DNA from: Saprospiraceae bacterium | Lineage (GTDB): Bacteria; Bacteroidota; Bacteroidia; Chitinophagales; Saprospiraceae | DNA length: 64,000 bases | Direction: 5' to 3' | NCBI GenBank assembly: GCA_020630495.1 | Contig: JAHDBH010000001.1 | Span: 17,889 to 81,888, forward strand | Shown here: one piece after another, positions 18,950-28,590 of the stretch | Position numbering within the stretch: position 1 is the stretch's first letter | Layout: each line of letters opens with the position of its first letter | Position numbers and translations under genes: made by a program | Notes under the pieces: generated by a model | Database searches by the model: none | Told to the model about the DNA's origin: nothing | What the model saw: the letters and a program-made list of their open reading frames with translations, nothing else

Positions 18950-19861
18950 ATGTTAACAAGTAGTCTTTCTCGTGGCGGTGTGCGTAGAAATGTAGATATT
19001 CGCACTGTGAATCGACTCAGGACATTCTTTGGCATAGCCATACTTGTATGTGGCTTCTCGACGACTCAGGCTCAGCTGGATGAGATATCGCTATCCCTAG
19101 GAGGGGCTACCTACTTCGGGGACCTTACTCCTACGACGAGCATCTTTAGTACAGGTAGAGAAAGCTACTCAGTCAGTGCTGGAGCGAGTTATGCACTCAA
19201 TGATTATCTCTCCCTACGCGGGCAGATCAGTTTAGCGAAGTTTAGCGGTGATGATCAGTTTCAGCAAGATGAGAATCGGCGCTTACGCAATCTATCTTTT
19301 CGCAATCAGCTGATAGAGGGTGCCGTATTGCTGGATTTCAATATCACGGATGCCTTCTCGAGGACTTACCAAGACCTCCAGATCCATGCTTTACTGGGCC
19401 TCGGTGTATACAGACACAATCCTCAAGCACAGCTAGATGGCACATGGTATGATCTTCAGCCGCTGGGCACCGAGGGGCAGATCCCGCGCGATAGTCTGAG
19501 TCTTCTCAGAGGACCCTACAATCTCGTACAGATGGCCGTCCCTCTGGGATTCTATCTAGAGTATGAGATCAATCGGAACTTCAGTATAGGTCTGGAATAC
19601 ATGCATCGTATCACCTTCACTGACTTTATAGACGATGTCAGTACACGCTATCCTGATCTAGATGCGCTGGAAACGCGCAACGGTTCCATAGCACGACAGC
19701 TCGCCTTCAGGACTGTGGAGCTCGAGGGTATGGAGGATGCGACGCCACTAGGTATCAGAGGCAATAGTGAAGAGACAGATGCCTTCGCTACTCTGCAGCT
19801 GCGACTCATCTACAAATGGTCTGGCTCCAAGGTGCGCTACTACAATCGTCGCAATCGCTAA
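18950..19861 (+). CDS. DUF6089-like outer-membrane beta-barrel protein
   Basis: LDEISLSLGGATYFGDLTP...LSLRGQISLAKFSGDD...YHRITFTDFIDDVSTRYPD pattern. Confidence 0.65.
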   Translation: MLTSSLSRGGVRRNVDIRTVNRLRTFFGIAILVCGFSTTQAQLDEISLSLGGATYFGDLTPTTSIFSTGRESYSVSAGASYALNDYLSLRGQISLAKFSGDDQFQQDENRRLRNLSFRNQLIEGAVLLDFNITDAFSRTYQDLQIHALLGLGVYRHNPQAQLDGTWYDLQPLGTEGQIPRDSLSLLRGPYNLVQMAVPLGFYLEYEINRNFSIGLEYMHRITFTDFIDDVSTRYPDLDALETRNGSIARQLAFRTVELEGMEDATPLGIRGNSEETDAFATLQLRLIYKWSGSKVRYYNRRNR

Positions 19862-20043
19862 TATCCGCAGACTGTCTCCTAGAGAGATTTATTCTGAATG
19901 TCAAGGCTAATCCAGTCCGCTCTGTGGCTGCACATGTCTAGACATTGTAGTCATCGTACTCCTGGATAGCTCCTCCTTCCAGGCACCCTATATATCTAAG
20001 CTAGCTATCCCCAGGTCACTGTAGATCATGATTCATAAGAGGG

Positions 20044-20070
20044 AAAATGCACCGCAGAGGGTGCATTTTT
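20044..20070 (+). terminator. Rho-independent terminator-like hairpin
   Basis: AAAATGCACC-gcaga-GGGTGCATTTTT. Confidence 0.6.
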
Positions 20071-20264
20071 CGCGGCTCCGCAAGAATACTCACATAATTA
20101 TCGCTCATCTATGTTAAAATACCTTATTCGTAGATGACTCATATACAGATTTTTACATAGTTGATATTTATATATATCTTTGAAATACGATTTTTCATCT
20201 ATGTGTTAATCTTATATGTGTTAATTACGGATATAAATCCTTGATTCACAGGTGTATAGCATGA

Positions 20265-20272
20265 TATCTTTG
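20265..20272 (+). promoter_or_regulatory. -7 element TATCTTTG with an upstream TTG ~21 bp before it
   Basis: TAnnTTTG consensus; TTG at 20241-20243. Confidence 0.6.
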
Positions 20273-20292
20273 TAAGTGAAACACCTACGTCC

Positions 20293-20376
20293 ATGATTCT
20301 TTCCATCCTCGCCGTGAGTACTGTGATCGCCCTGTGTGTGTACATCATAGTATCCTTATCTAGCAGTTCGCATTGA
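20293..20376 (+). CDS. Putative 27-aa single-pass membrane microprotein
   Basis: ATG...TGA encodes MILSILAVSTVIALCVYIIVSLSSSSH; starts ~20 nt downstream of TATCTTTG. Confidence 0.4.
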   Translation: MILSILAVSTVIALCVYIIVSLSSSSH

Positions 20377-20430
20377 TCTCGTCGGTCTCATGAACTCTCA
20401 GCCCTCGCTGGGGTTCTATCCGTTGCAGAG

Positions 20431-21021
20431 ATGATTCACAAACTTCAGACCATAAGTATGCCCACACAGTGGGGTAAATTTGATATGAGTGCCTATGCGC
20501 ACTCTGATCAAGAACCCATGCCGCACATCATACTTACGCCCCAGGGTAGACCACCTGGAACGGAGTCCATCGTGCGTATACATTCTGAGTGTTTCACAGG
20601 TGATCTCCTGGGAAGCTTTCGCTGTGACTGCGGTGAACAGTTGCACGAGTCCATGAGAGTCATACAAGAGCACGGCGGCGTACTCATCTATCTGAGACAG
20701 GAGGGCAGGGGAATAGGCCTTATCAATAAGATGAAGGCGTATCAGCTACAGGATGACGGATATAACACTGTGGATGCCAATGTGCACCTCGGCTTTGAAG
20801 CCGATCAAAGGACCTATGAGGATGCTCTAGCCATACTGCGCGATCTGAATGTAAAAGACATCATCCTGCTGACCAACAATCCTGAAAAGCTCAAGGCAAT
20901 CGATGACTCTTCTGATCTGACTGTGGTGAAGCGTATGCCACTTATCATCCCTAGTCGTGATGAAAATAAAGCTTATCTTGACACTAAGCGGGAGGTATTT
21001 GGCCATTTGCTAGATAAATAG
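20431..21021 (+). CDS. ribA: GTP cyclohydrolase II
   Basis: VRIHSECFTGDLLGSFRCDCGEQL; IYLRQEGRGIGLINKMKAYQLQDDGYNTVDAN. Confidence 0.95.
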   Translation: MIHKLQTISMPTQWGKFDMSAYAHSDQEPMPHIILTPQGRPPGTESIVRIHSECFTGDLLGSFRCDCGEQLHESMRVIQEHGGVLIYLRQEGRGIGLINKMKAYQLQDDGYNTVDANVHLGFEADQRTYEDALAILRDLNVKDIILLTNNPEKLKAIDDSSDLTVVKRMPLIIPSRDENKAYLDTKREVFGHLLDK

Positions 21022-21089
21022 ATGTAGATCGTCGAGATATGCGATGATCTTACGATATAGTTCTTTATCTTACTTGTAAATCTTTCATC

Positions 21090-22037
21090 ATGATACCAGC
21101 TACTATTGTTCCTTTTGCGATTCTGGGGTTTCTCTTGTTGATACTTCTACTATCGGGCATTTTTACTGTGAAGCAGCAGCGCGCCTATCTCGTGGAGCGA
21201 TTCGGTAAGTTTCACAGTGTGAAGACTTCTGGCTTACAATTCAAGATTCCAGGGGTAGACAAAATCGCTGGCAAAGTATCGCTTAAGATCCAGCAACTTG
21301 ATGTGATGGTAGAGACTAAGACCAAGGATGATGTATTCGTCAAGCTCAAGGTATCCGTACAGTACAAGGTGCTATCTGAAAAGATCTACGATGCTTTCTA
21401 CAAGCTGGATAATCCTCATGGACAGATCACCGCATTTGTATTTGACGTAATCCGGGCGGAGGTGCCTAAGATGAAGCTCGATGAGGTATTTGAGCGAAAG
21501 GATGATATCGCCATCGCCATCCGTAGAGAGCTAGAAGGAGCGATGAATACCTATGGCTATGGCATCATCAAAGCTCTGGTCACAGATATAGATCCAGACG
21601 TAGAAGTGAAGAAGGCGATGAATCGTATCAATGCCGCAGAAAGAGAAAAAGTGGCTGCAGAGTACGAAGCAGAAGCGGAGCGTATACGCATCGTAGCCAA
21701 GGCCAAAGCCGAGGCCGAAAGCAAGCGCCTCCAAGGGCAAGGTATCGCCGATCAGCGCCGCGAGATCGCCAGAGGCCTTGAAGATAGCGTAGAAGTACTC
21801 AATAAAGTGGGCATCAATAGCACAGAGGCCTCAGCCCTCATCGTTGTCACCCAGCACTATGACACGCTTCAGTCACTCGGAGAGAACAGTGCAAGTAATC
21901 TTGTCCTCATGCCCAATGCTCCATCCGCTGGCAGCGAAATGCTCAATCAGATGGTAGGTGCCTTCAGCACCTCGCACATGATCGGTGAGCAGATGAAAGA
22001 GATAAGAGAAAAGGGCAAGGCGAAGGTGCTTAAGTGA
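21090..22037 (+). CDS. SPFH domain / band 7 (stomatin-like) membrane protein
   Basis: FTVKQQRAYLVERFGKFHSVKTSGLQFKIPGVDKIAGKVSLKIQQLDV. Confidence 0.9.
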   Translation: MIPATIVPFAILGFLLLILLLSGIFTVKQQRAYLVERFGKFHSVKTSGLQFKIPGVDKIAGKVSLKIQQLDVMVETKTKDDVFVKLKVSVQYKVLSEKIYDAFYKLDNPHGQITAFVFDVIRAEVPKMKLDEVFERKDDIAIAIRRELEGAMNTYGYGIIKALVTDIDPDVEVKKAMNRINAAEREKVAAEYEAEAERIRIVAKAKAEAESKRLQGQGIADQRREIARGLEDSVEVLNKVGINSTEASALIVVTQHYDTLQSLGENSASNLVLMPNAPSAGSEMLNQMVGAFSTSHMIGEQMKEIREKGKAKVLK

Positions 22038-22133
22038 AGCACTGCGTGGACTCCATCCAGTAGGACTGATTGACTCGATGGTAGATATGGCCGTAGAGTC
22101 TATAAGAGGCCAGTTATAGCTAGCAAAGCGGAG

Positions 22134-22151
22134 ACATTTGCACGTAAGTGC
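22134..22151 (+). repeat. Dispersed hairpin element copy 8
   Basis: ACATTT GCAC-GTAA-GTGC. Confidence 0.7.
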
Positions 22152-22445
22152 CAGGTCCCAGTACATTGCAGTGGTCGAGCATTTATTGTTAAAGGCCTGA
22201 TTGTTGCTGAGCGATGATGATCTGCTCCACTCGATCTAAAGCTAATCATGGTAGGTGTATAGGAGCTTGTATCAGGTCAGCGGACTCGAGTGTCATGGAA
22301 TCAACAGTGAGCATGATTACATTGCGCGGTTTCGTATCCGAGCTAGCACATGCACTCCGCTAGTCTCGTTGACTTGGAAGATTCTGCGTACGCAAGCGCC
22401 CAGATGTATGAGGCCTTGATACACCTACGAGGAAATATACAACCT

Positions 22446-22661
22446 CTAGGCCGCGGCATCCTTGAGCTCAGGCATCTTGCATGCTTCGTCTGCAGTCTTA
22501 CCGCAGACGGTACAGTCACCCATATTATTTTTGATCATAGGATTATTAGACGCGCACGAGCCTCTGAACTCCTGTCCAGTCACTATGTGCCGGATATTGA
22601 TCATGACAAAGCTGAGTATCACGATCCCTCCTATGATTCCAAAAACGACTAAAAATTCCAT
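22446..22661 (-). CDS. Small Cys-rich membrane protein, NqrM/DUF539-like
   Basis: MEFLVVFGIIGGIVILSFVMINIRHIVTGQEFRGSCASNN...CTVCGKTADEACKMPE: N-terminal TM plus GSC and CxxC. Confidence 0.55.
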   Translation of the reverse strand: MEFLVVFGIIGGIVILSFVMINIRHIVTGQEFRGSCASNNPMIKNNMGDCTVCGKTADEACKMPELKDAAA

Positions 22662-22740
22662 CTAGTAAAGATACAGTCGCACTCGCTCAATTGTTCTTCC
22701 CTTATGAGAACATTGCGATTTACATATCCTGTAATAAATG

Positions 22741-22775
22741 AAAAGGGGAACAGCCACTGGCCGTCCCCCTCTTCG
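22741..22775 (-). terminator. Terminator of the Kazal-like repeat gene
   Basis: Minus strand GGGGacGGCCagtGGCtgttCCCCTTTT. Confidence 0.55.
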
Positions 22776-22797
22776 CTTTCTAAACCCCTGATTCTAT

Positions 22798-24297
22798 CTA
22801 TTGCTTCACGATTCTGTGTTCTATAACTTCCTGATCAGTGATGATCAGTACGCTGTAGTGTCCAGAAGTCAATCCAGTGAGATCAAAGCTCAGTGTATTC
22901 TTTCCGCTAGAGAGGTCTGTATCAAAAGTCTGACTGATATGACCTGATAGGGATCGCACTTGCACACGCGCCTCTGAGTCGTAGTCAGTATCCAGCACGA
23001 TGACTACACGGTCAGTAGCAGGATTGGGATAGCTAGTAAGAGCGCTATGCTGCTCGAGGCTTTCGCCATCCAGGATCTGCATCACAGGGACGTCCTCGCG
23101 GATACCTTCTTCACAGTCTACTATAGTGAGGCCAAGGCATTCGGCGATGCAGGCATTGGGTACAGCCAGGATCTCGTCCTCAGTGATCTGCACGCATACT
23201 ACGTCTTCTGCATCCCAGTCGGTGCTATCAACACACTCCACGAGACACATAAACATCATCGTATCTATATCTATCCATGGCTCATCGTCTGACGGGAATT
23301 CAGTGCAGTCGACTACGTCATCAGCAGTATATCCTTCACACTCAGCAAAGCAGAGATTAGGGAATGTACAGATGATACCTGTCTCAGCATCTGTAAGTAT
23401 GCAGATCCATTCTTCGTCTGGATCTATGTCGCAGTCGCACTCGCTTCCCCATGGATTGTCACCTAGATCGCATGAGACTACCTCATATCCCAGACACTCA
23501 GCTACACATAGGCTCATAGGAATTTGTAGGCCAAAGGAATCGACTACACAGACGATACTATCAGTCTCTGTACTAGCTTCACACTCGAGGATACATTCGA
23601 TCAATGTAGAGTCCACACCCCAGTCAAAGTCGCACTCGACAATGTCTTCAGCCGTGAAACCAGCGCACTCTGCAAAGCACAGATTAGAGAAGGAAATCAT
23701 ATCTCCATACTCTGGATCCACTACGCAGACAGGCTCATCAGCTGGGTCATATGGGCAATCACAGTCGCTTCCACCAGGATTGTCTCCACACTCTATCACC
23801 ACGAGACCGAGACATTCTGCCACACATACTGGGACCACAAACTCTTCTCCTGTAGAGTCTATGGCACAGACAAGTTCTGGTCCTTCGCCATTACCTATGC
23901 ATTCTATGATGCAATCCTCTATCTCCGTGGTTTCGCCGCTGCCACCTTCTTCGCATTCTGCTACATCATTCTCAGTATATCCAAAGCATTCTGCAACGCA
24001 GAGATTAGGGAAGAACAGTTGATCGCCTGTGGAAGGATCCTCTACGCACACTACCTCATCTGCAGGGTCGAGTTCGCAGTCACAGTCCTCTGGTAGGTCG
24101 ATATCTACTTCGTCACAGTCGACAACTTCGAAGCCGATGCATTCTGCGATGCAAGCATTGGGTACAGTGATGACTGTGCCAGAGCTGTCTTGAGCGCACA
24201 CAGGATCTATCGGTTCGTCTAGACAATGATCGCAATCCGTCTGCGCCGACAGCGCCAGCGTACAGAGCGAGAAGAATAGTAAAAAGAGCTTTTTCAT
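22798..24297 (-). CDS. Secreted Kazal-like Cys-rich repeat protein with T9SS type A C-terminal sorting domain
   Basis: Start MKKLFLLFFSLCTLALSAQ; seven xVCxxDxxG...xPNxCxAECxGxxxxxC repeats; C-terminus SYPNPATDRVVIVLD...GHYSVLIITDQEVIEHRIVKQ. Confidence 0.82.
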   Translation of the reverse strand: MKKLFLLFFSLCTLALSAQTDCDHCLDEPIDPVCAQDSSGTVITVPNACIAECIGFEVVDCDEVDIDLPEDCDCELDPADEVVCVEDPSTGDQLFFPNLCVAECFGYTENDVAECEEGGSGETTEIEDCIIECIGNGEGPELVCAIDSTGEEFVVPVCVAECLGLVVIECGDNPGGSDCDCPYDPADEPVCVVDPEYGDMISFSNLCFAECAGFTAEDIVECDFDWGVDSTLIECILECEASTETDSIVCVVDSFGLQIPMSLCVAECLGYEVVSCDLGDNPWGSECDCDIDPDEEWICILTDAETGIICTFPNLCFAECEGYTADDVVDCTEFPSDDEPWIDIDTMMFMCLVECVDSTDWDAEDVVCVQITEDEILAVPNACIAECLGLTIVDCEEGIREDVPVMQILDGESLEQHSALTSYPNPATDRVVIVLDTDYDSEARVQVRSLSGHISQTFDTDLSSGKNTLSFDLTGLTSGHYSVLIITDQEVIEHRIVKQ

Positions 24298-24369
24298 ATG
24301 GATGGTATTTTTTCTGTGGCAAAGGCGACTTGAGTTGACCTTTGCACGGTGAGTAAAAGATAAGTTGAT

Positions 24370-25143
24370 ATGAGTGATCACAGTACTAGTATGCAAGCCT
24401 TTGGGAAACTGTTACAAATTATGGACGAGCTCCGTGAAAAATGTCCCTGGGACAAGAAGCAGACCATGCTCACCCTGCGCAATCTCACGATCGAGGAGAC
24501 CTATGAGCTTGCAGATGCCATCATGGACGGCGACATGCAAGGAGTCAAGGAGGAGCTGGGTGATCTCATGCTGCACCTATGCTTCTACGCCAAGATCGGG
24601 TCCGAGCAGGGGGCTTTTACTATGACGGAGGCTCTTCATAGTATCTCAGAGAAGCTGATAGCTCGTCATCCTCATATATACGGGGACCTTTCGGTCAAAA
24701 GCGAGGAGGAAGTCAAGAAAAATTGGGAGCAAATCAAACTCAGTGAAGGAAAGAAATCTGTGCTCAGCGGCGTACCCAAGTCCTTGCCAGCCATGGTAAA
24801 GGCCTATCGGATGCAAGACAAGACCGCGCAAGTAGGATTCCAGTGGGACGATAGAGCAGGTGTCTGGGACAAGCTGCAAGAGGAGATGACAGAGCTAGAA
24901 GAAAGTGTCGCAAAGGGTAGCGCAGACGAGGTAGAAGAAGAGCTAGGAGACGTGCTATTTTCACTGATCAACTATGCTCGCTACCTCGGAGTAGACCCTG
25001 AGACCGCCCTAGAAAAATCCAATCGCAAGTTTAAGAGACGCTTCGAATATATCGAAGCACAAGCGCCCAGATCACTGACGGATATGACCCTACCAGAGAT
25101 GGATGGGCTATGGGATGAGGCCAAAGCTAAGGAGTCCAGCTAG
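24370..25143 (+). CDS. mazG: Nucleoside triphosphate pyrophosphohydrolase MazG
   Basis: CPWDKKQTMLTLRNLTIEETYELADAI; EELGDLMLHLCFYAKI; tandem MazG domains. Confidence 0.95.
   Translation: MSDHSTSMQAFGKLLQIMDELREKCPWDKKQTMLTLRNLTIEETYELADAIMDGDMQGVKEELGDLMLHLCFYAKIGSEQGAFTMTEALHSISEKLIARHPHIYGDLSVKSEEEVKKNWEQIKLSEGKKSVLSGVPKSLPAMVKAYRMQDKTAQVGFQWDDRAGVWDKLQEEMTELEESVAKGSADEVEEELGDVLFSLINYARYLGVDPETALEKSNRKFKRRFEYIEAQAPRSLTDMTLPEMDGLWDEAKAKESS
24685..24702 (-). repeat. Dispersed hairpin element copy 9
   Basis: GCTTTT GACC-GAAA-GGTC. Confidence 0.7.
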
Positions 25144-25194
25144 GGCAAATAAGTAGGAAGTCAATACGGTGATGCAAGAGAAGATATATAGATG

Positions 25195-25202
25195 TATCTT
25201 TG
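25195..25202 (+). promoter_or_regulatory. -7 promoter element TATCTTTG of rpsO
   Basis: TAnnTTTG 30 bp upstream of the rpsO ATG. Confidence 0.65.
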
Positions 25203-25232
25203 CACCCGAAAATAAGAAGGTAAAACACGCAC

Positions 25233-25508
25233 ATGGCTAGTTATCTGACAGCTGACAAGAAAGACGAAATCTTCCAGACTTATGGAGGAGACAAGAGCAA
25301 CACTGGATCCACAGAGGGTCAGGTAGCACTCTTTACATTTAGGATCAAGGCCCTCTCTGATCATCTCAGGGAGCACCCAAAAGATCACTCCTGCCGCCGG
25401 CAGCTGCTCACGCTCGTGGGTAAGAGAAGGCGCCTACTGGCTTATCTCAGTAGTAAAGACATCGTCAAGTATAGAGAACTCATAGAGAAGCTAGGCATCA
25501 GAAGATAA
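25233..25508 (+). CDS. rpsO: 30S ribosomal protein S15
   Basis: [54 protein letters not shown]. Confidence 0.97.
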   Translation: MASYLTADKKDEIFQTYGGDKSNTGSTEGQVALFTFRIKALSDHLREHPKDHSCRRQLLTLVGKRRRLLAYLSSKDIVKYRELIEKLGIRR

Positions 25509-25550
25509 TCTGATGTCCTCCAGATCTCTATAAGTCTGACTCATCTGACA

Positions 25551-25569
25551 GTTACCGCCTGGCGGTGAC
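25551..25569 (+). promoter_or_regulatory. rpsO-pnp intergenic hairpin
   Basis: GTTACCGCC-T-GGCGGTGAC near-perfect palindrome between rpsO and pnp. Confidence 0.5.
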
Positions 25570-25640
25570 CCCTTCTTTCTATTACAACACATCACCCGCA
25601 CGGAGCGAGATCATAAGTGTGGGTACAAGTACTCTTACTT

Positions 25641-27809
25641 ATGAACAGACAAGCACACACGCAATCCTTTCAGCTTCCTGACGGCCAAGAGGTCATCATA
25701 GAAACTGGAAAACTCGCCACGCAGGCCCATGGCTCTGTGGTAGTGACTGTGGGCAACATGATGCTATTTGCCTCAGTGGTGAGCGCACATGAGGCACGCG
25801 AAGGCCAGCCTTTCTTTCCACTCTCTGTAGATTACCAAGAAAAGTTTGCTGCTGCAGGCCGTATCCCAGGTAATTTCTTCAGAAGAGAGACCAGACTATC
25901 CAACTATGAGATCCTCATCAGTAGACTAGTCGACCGTGCTATCCGCCCTCTCTTCCCCGATGGATATATGAATGACACGCAGGTGATCGTCAATCTGATC
26001 AGTGGTGATCCTGAGATCCTTCCAGATGCCTATGCAGCTCTAGCAGTGTCAGCAGCTCTAAGCGTAAGCGACATCCCATGGGCCGGACCACTCTCAGAAG
26101 TCCGTGTGGCTAAGATTGACGGCCAGTACAAGGTCAACCCGCATCGCACAGAACTGGAGTCAGCAACCCTCGATATCATCGTAGCCGCTACGCTGGACAA
26201 TGTCATGATGGTGGAGGGCGAAGCAGACGAGTGCTCTGAGCAGGAGCTCATAGACGCGATCAAAGTAGCTCATGAGGCTATCAAGACGCAGTGTAGCGCT
26301 CAGCTTGACCTAGCGCAGAAGGTAGGTGAGAAAGCCACTGTGAAGCGCGTCCTAGAAGAGGCACCTTCTAGTGATGAAGTCATGGGCATCGTTGCAGAGC
26401 ATTGTACAGATGATATATGGAAGGTCTGCCGAGGCGCTATGGCCAAGCACGACCGCAAAGAAGCTTTCACGCAACTCTACACTGACCTCATAGAGAAACT
26501 CACAGAGAGCAAAGGAGAAGAGTGGATGACTGAGAATAAAGACTTCCTGAAGAAGTACTTTGAAAAGAAGAAAAAAGAAATCATCCGCGCACAGATCCTC
26601 CAAGACGGTAAGCGACTAGATGGTCGAGCTACCGATGAGATACGCAACATATGGTGCGAGGTGGACTACCTCAAGTCTACGCACGGCTCGGCGATCTTCA
26701 CTCGCGGAGAGACGCAGGCACTGACTTCTCTCACTCTCGGTAGTAAGAGAGACGAACAGATGATTGATAATGCACTCGGTCAATACAATGAGCCATTTAT
26801 CTTGCACTATAATTTCCCTGCTTTATCAGTAGGTGAAATCAAGCCAATGAGAGGTCCTGGTCGCCGTGAGGTGGGCCACGCCAATCTAGCTCAGCGATCT
26901 CTCAAGCAGGTCATGCCTGATGACTACGCGTATACTGTACGCCTCGTATCAGACATCCTAGAATCTAACGGATCATCATCCATGGCTACTGTCTGTGCAG
27001 GCGCCCTAGCGATGATGGATGGCGGTGTTCCGCTCAAAGCGCCTGTATCAGGTATCGCCATGGGTCTAGTGAAAGAGGGAGAGCAATCAGCCGTATTATC
27101 TGATATCCTTGGCGATGAAGATGCGGTAGGAGACATGGACTTTAAGGTCACGGGCACGGCCAAGGGTATCTGCGCTTGCCAGATGGATATAAAGATCGAC
27201 GGTCTGCCATACGATCTTCTCACAGACGCGCTAGAGCAAGCGCGCAAAGGACGACTTCATATCTTGGGCGAAATGGCCAAGACTCTTGAGACACCTCGTG
27301 AGGACTACAAGCCGCATGTGCCACGTATAGAAGTGATTAGAATCGATAAGACATTCATAGGTGCGATCATAGGACCTGGAGGTAAGAATATCCAGGAACT
27401 ACAAGCAAGAACTAATACGACTATCGCCATTGACGAGGACGAGACTAATGGTATCGTACAGATCATGAGTGAAGATGCCGCTGGTATGAAGGAGGCAATC
27501 GATCACGTGAAGATGGTCACATACATGCCGTCAGTAGGTGATGTAGTAGATGCCAAGGTGGCGAGCGTGATGCCTTATGGAGTCTTTGTTGACTTTGGAG
27601 GTCGTAGCGGTCTGCTCCATGTATCAGAGTTTGATTGGAAGCGCGTGGAAAATGTAAGCGAGTATTTCAAAGAAGGTGATGAAGTCACCGTAAAGATTGT
27701 AGACATCGATCAGAAGTCTGGTAAGTTCAGACTGAGTCGCAAGGTTCTGCTAGAGCGACCAGAGAGATCAGGTGGAGGAGATCGCAACGGCAGAGATCGT
27801 AGATCCTAG
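25641..27809 (+). CDS. pnp: Polyribonucleotide nucleotidyltransferase
   Basis: RNase PH repeats, KH (IGAIIGPGGKNIQELQ) and S1 (GVFVDFGGRSGLLHVSEF) domains. Confidence 0.97.
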   Translation: MNRQAHTQSFQLPDGQEVIIETGKLATQAHGSVVVTVGNMMLFASVVSAHEAREGQPFFPLSVDYQEKFAAAGRIPGNFFRRETRLSNYEILISRLVDRAIRPLFPDGYMNDTQVIVNLISGDPEILPDAYAALAVSAALSVSDIPWAGPLSEVRVAKIDGQYKVNPHRTELESATLDIIVAATLDNVMMVEGEADECSEQELIDAIKVAHEAIKTQCSAQLDLAQKVGEKATVKRVLEEAPSSDEVMGIVAEHCTDDIWKVCRGAMAKHDRKEAFTQLYTDLIEKLTESKGEEWMTENKDFLKKYFEKKKKEIIRAQILQDGKRLDGRATDEIRNIWCEVDYLKSTHGSAIFTRGETQALTSLTLGSKRDEQMIDNALGQYNEPFILHYNFPALSVGEIKPMRGPGRREVGHANLAQRSLKQVMPDDYAYTVRLVSDILESNGSSSMATVCAGALAMMDGGVPLKAPVSGIAMGLVKEGEQSAVLSDILGDEDAVGDMDFKVTGTAKGICACQMDIKIDGLPYDLLTDALEQARKGRLHILGEMAKTLETPREDYKPHVPRIEVIRIDKTFIGAIIGPGGKNIQELQARTNTTIAIDEDETNGIVQIMSEDAAGMKEAIDHVKMVTYMPSVGDVVDAKVASVMPYGVFVDFGGRSGLLHVSEFDWKRVENVSEYFKEGDEVTVKIVDIDQKSGKFRLSRKVLLERPERSGGGDRNGRDRRS

Positions 27810-27861
27810 ACATAGACAATCATCAGTGGCCTCCGCAGATGGATTCCGCTGAGGATATAGG

Positions 27862-27898
27862 AAGCTCCGTTTCTCGATAGGAAATGGAGCTTTTTTTT
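27862..27898 (+). terminator. Rho-independent terminator of pnp
   Basis: AAGCTCCgTTTC-tcgatag-GAAAtGGAGCTT followed by T-tract. Confidence 0.85.
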
Positions 27899-27900
27899 AT

Positions 27901-27918
27901 GCATTTGCTCGACAGAGC
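27901..27918 (+). repeat. Dispersed hairpin element copy 10
   Basis: GCATTT GCTC-GACA-GAGC. Confidence 0.75.
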
Positions 27919-27966
27919 ACGCCCTCAGCAGATGTGCATCTCAGAGCGTCCAGACGAGGCGTGAAG

Positions 27967-28590
27967 CTAATCCAAGATCGGATTGCGATCTGGTTTGTGT
28001 ACGTAGAGCTTCCATCCCATTTCCTCGGCCATGAAATTCATCACCTCTATCATCTGATCAGATTCTTCCCGAGCAGCGTCGAGTAATTGGTCTTCGTAGA
28101 CTCGGTCTCGTATCACGTTTTTGGCATTGGTCGCTAGCTGGGTGTAGTCTTCTGGCGTCCATTTGTTGAACCAACTGTGATCTATATCCCGATACTTGAT
28201 CTCATGGTCGATAGCTAGAATCTCAGGCTCTGGGACATCACTCAGCGTGATAGTCCTGGCTGCGCTGTCGATATCCATAGAGATCTGCGACATATCAAAT
28301 CCCACTAGAACCTTTCCAGTGATCTGGATCTGAGCGGTCTTGCTAAATTGCAGTTTGCTGGGAAAGGGCAAGTAGAGCGTCACTTCGCGGATGTTTTCTT
28401 CGTCATAGGTCTCACTATAGTTGGCTTCTATAGTAATCAGCTTCTGTACCTTCTCCATCTTCTCCAGGATCACTACTGCGTCGCTTTGCGTGTGGCGGGT
28501 CTGATTATTCTTGGTTATCAAGTAAGATATAGCGCCACCAAGACCCAGAAGCCCTAGAATCAGTACGGTGTAGAGTAAGAATCTTCTCAT
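27967..28590 (-). CDS. DUF4230-like domain protein
   Basis: N-terminal TM; LEKMEKVQKLITIEANYSETYD...GKVLVGFDMSQISMDIDSAARTITLSDVPEPEIL. Confidence 0.75.
   Translation of the reverse strand: MRRFLLYTVLILGLLGLGGAISYLITKNNQTRHTQSDAVVILEKMEKVQKLITIEANYSETYDEENIREVTLYLPFPSKLQFSKTAQIQITGKVLVGFDMSQISMDIDSAARTITLSDVPEPEILAIDHEIKYRDIDHSWFNKWTPEDYTQLATNAKNVIRDRVYEDQLLDAAREESDQMIEVMNFMAEEMGWKLYVHKPDRNPILD

Noticed and set aside
23126-24022. 298-aa plus-strand ORF antisense to the Kazal-like gene
   Set aside because: Ser/His/Thr-rich shadow frame of a repetitive coding sequence; the minus strand has signal peptide, repeats and T9SS tail.
28154-28168. CCATTTGTTGAACCAAC hairpin resembling the element
   Set aside because: Loop is three nucleotides and lacks the C-GNNA-G core; not counted.
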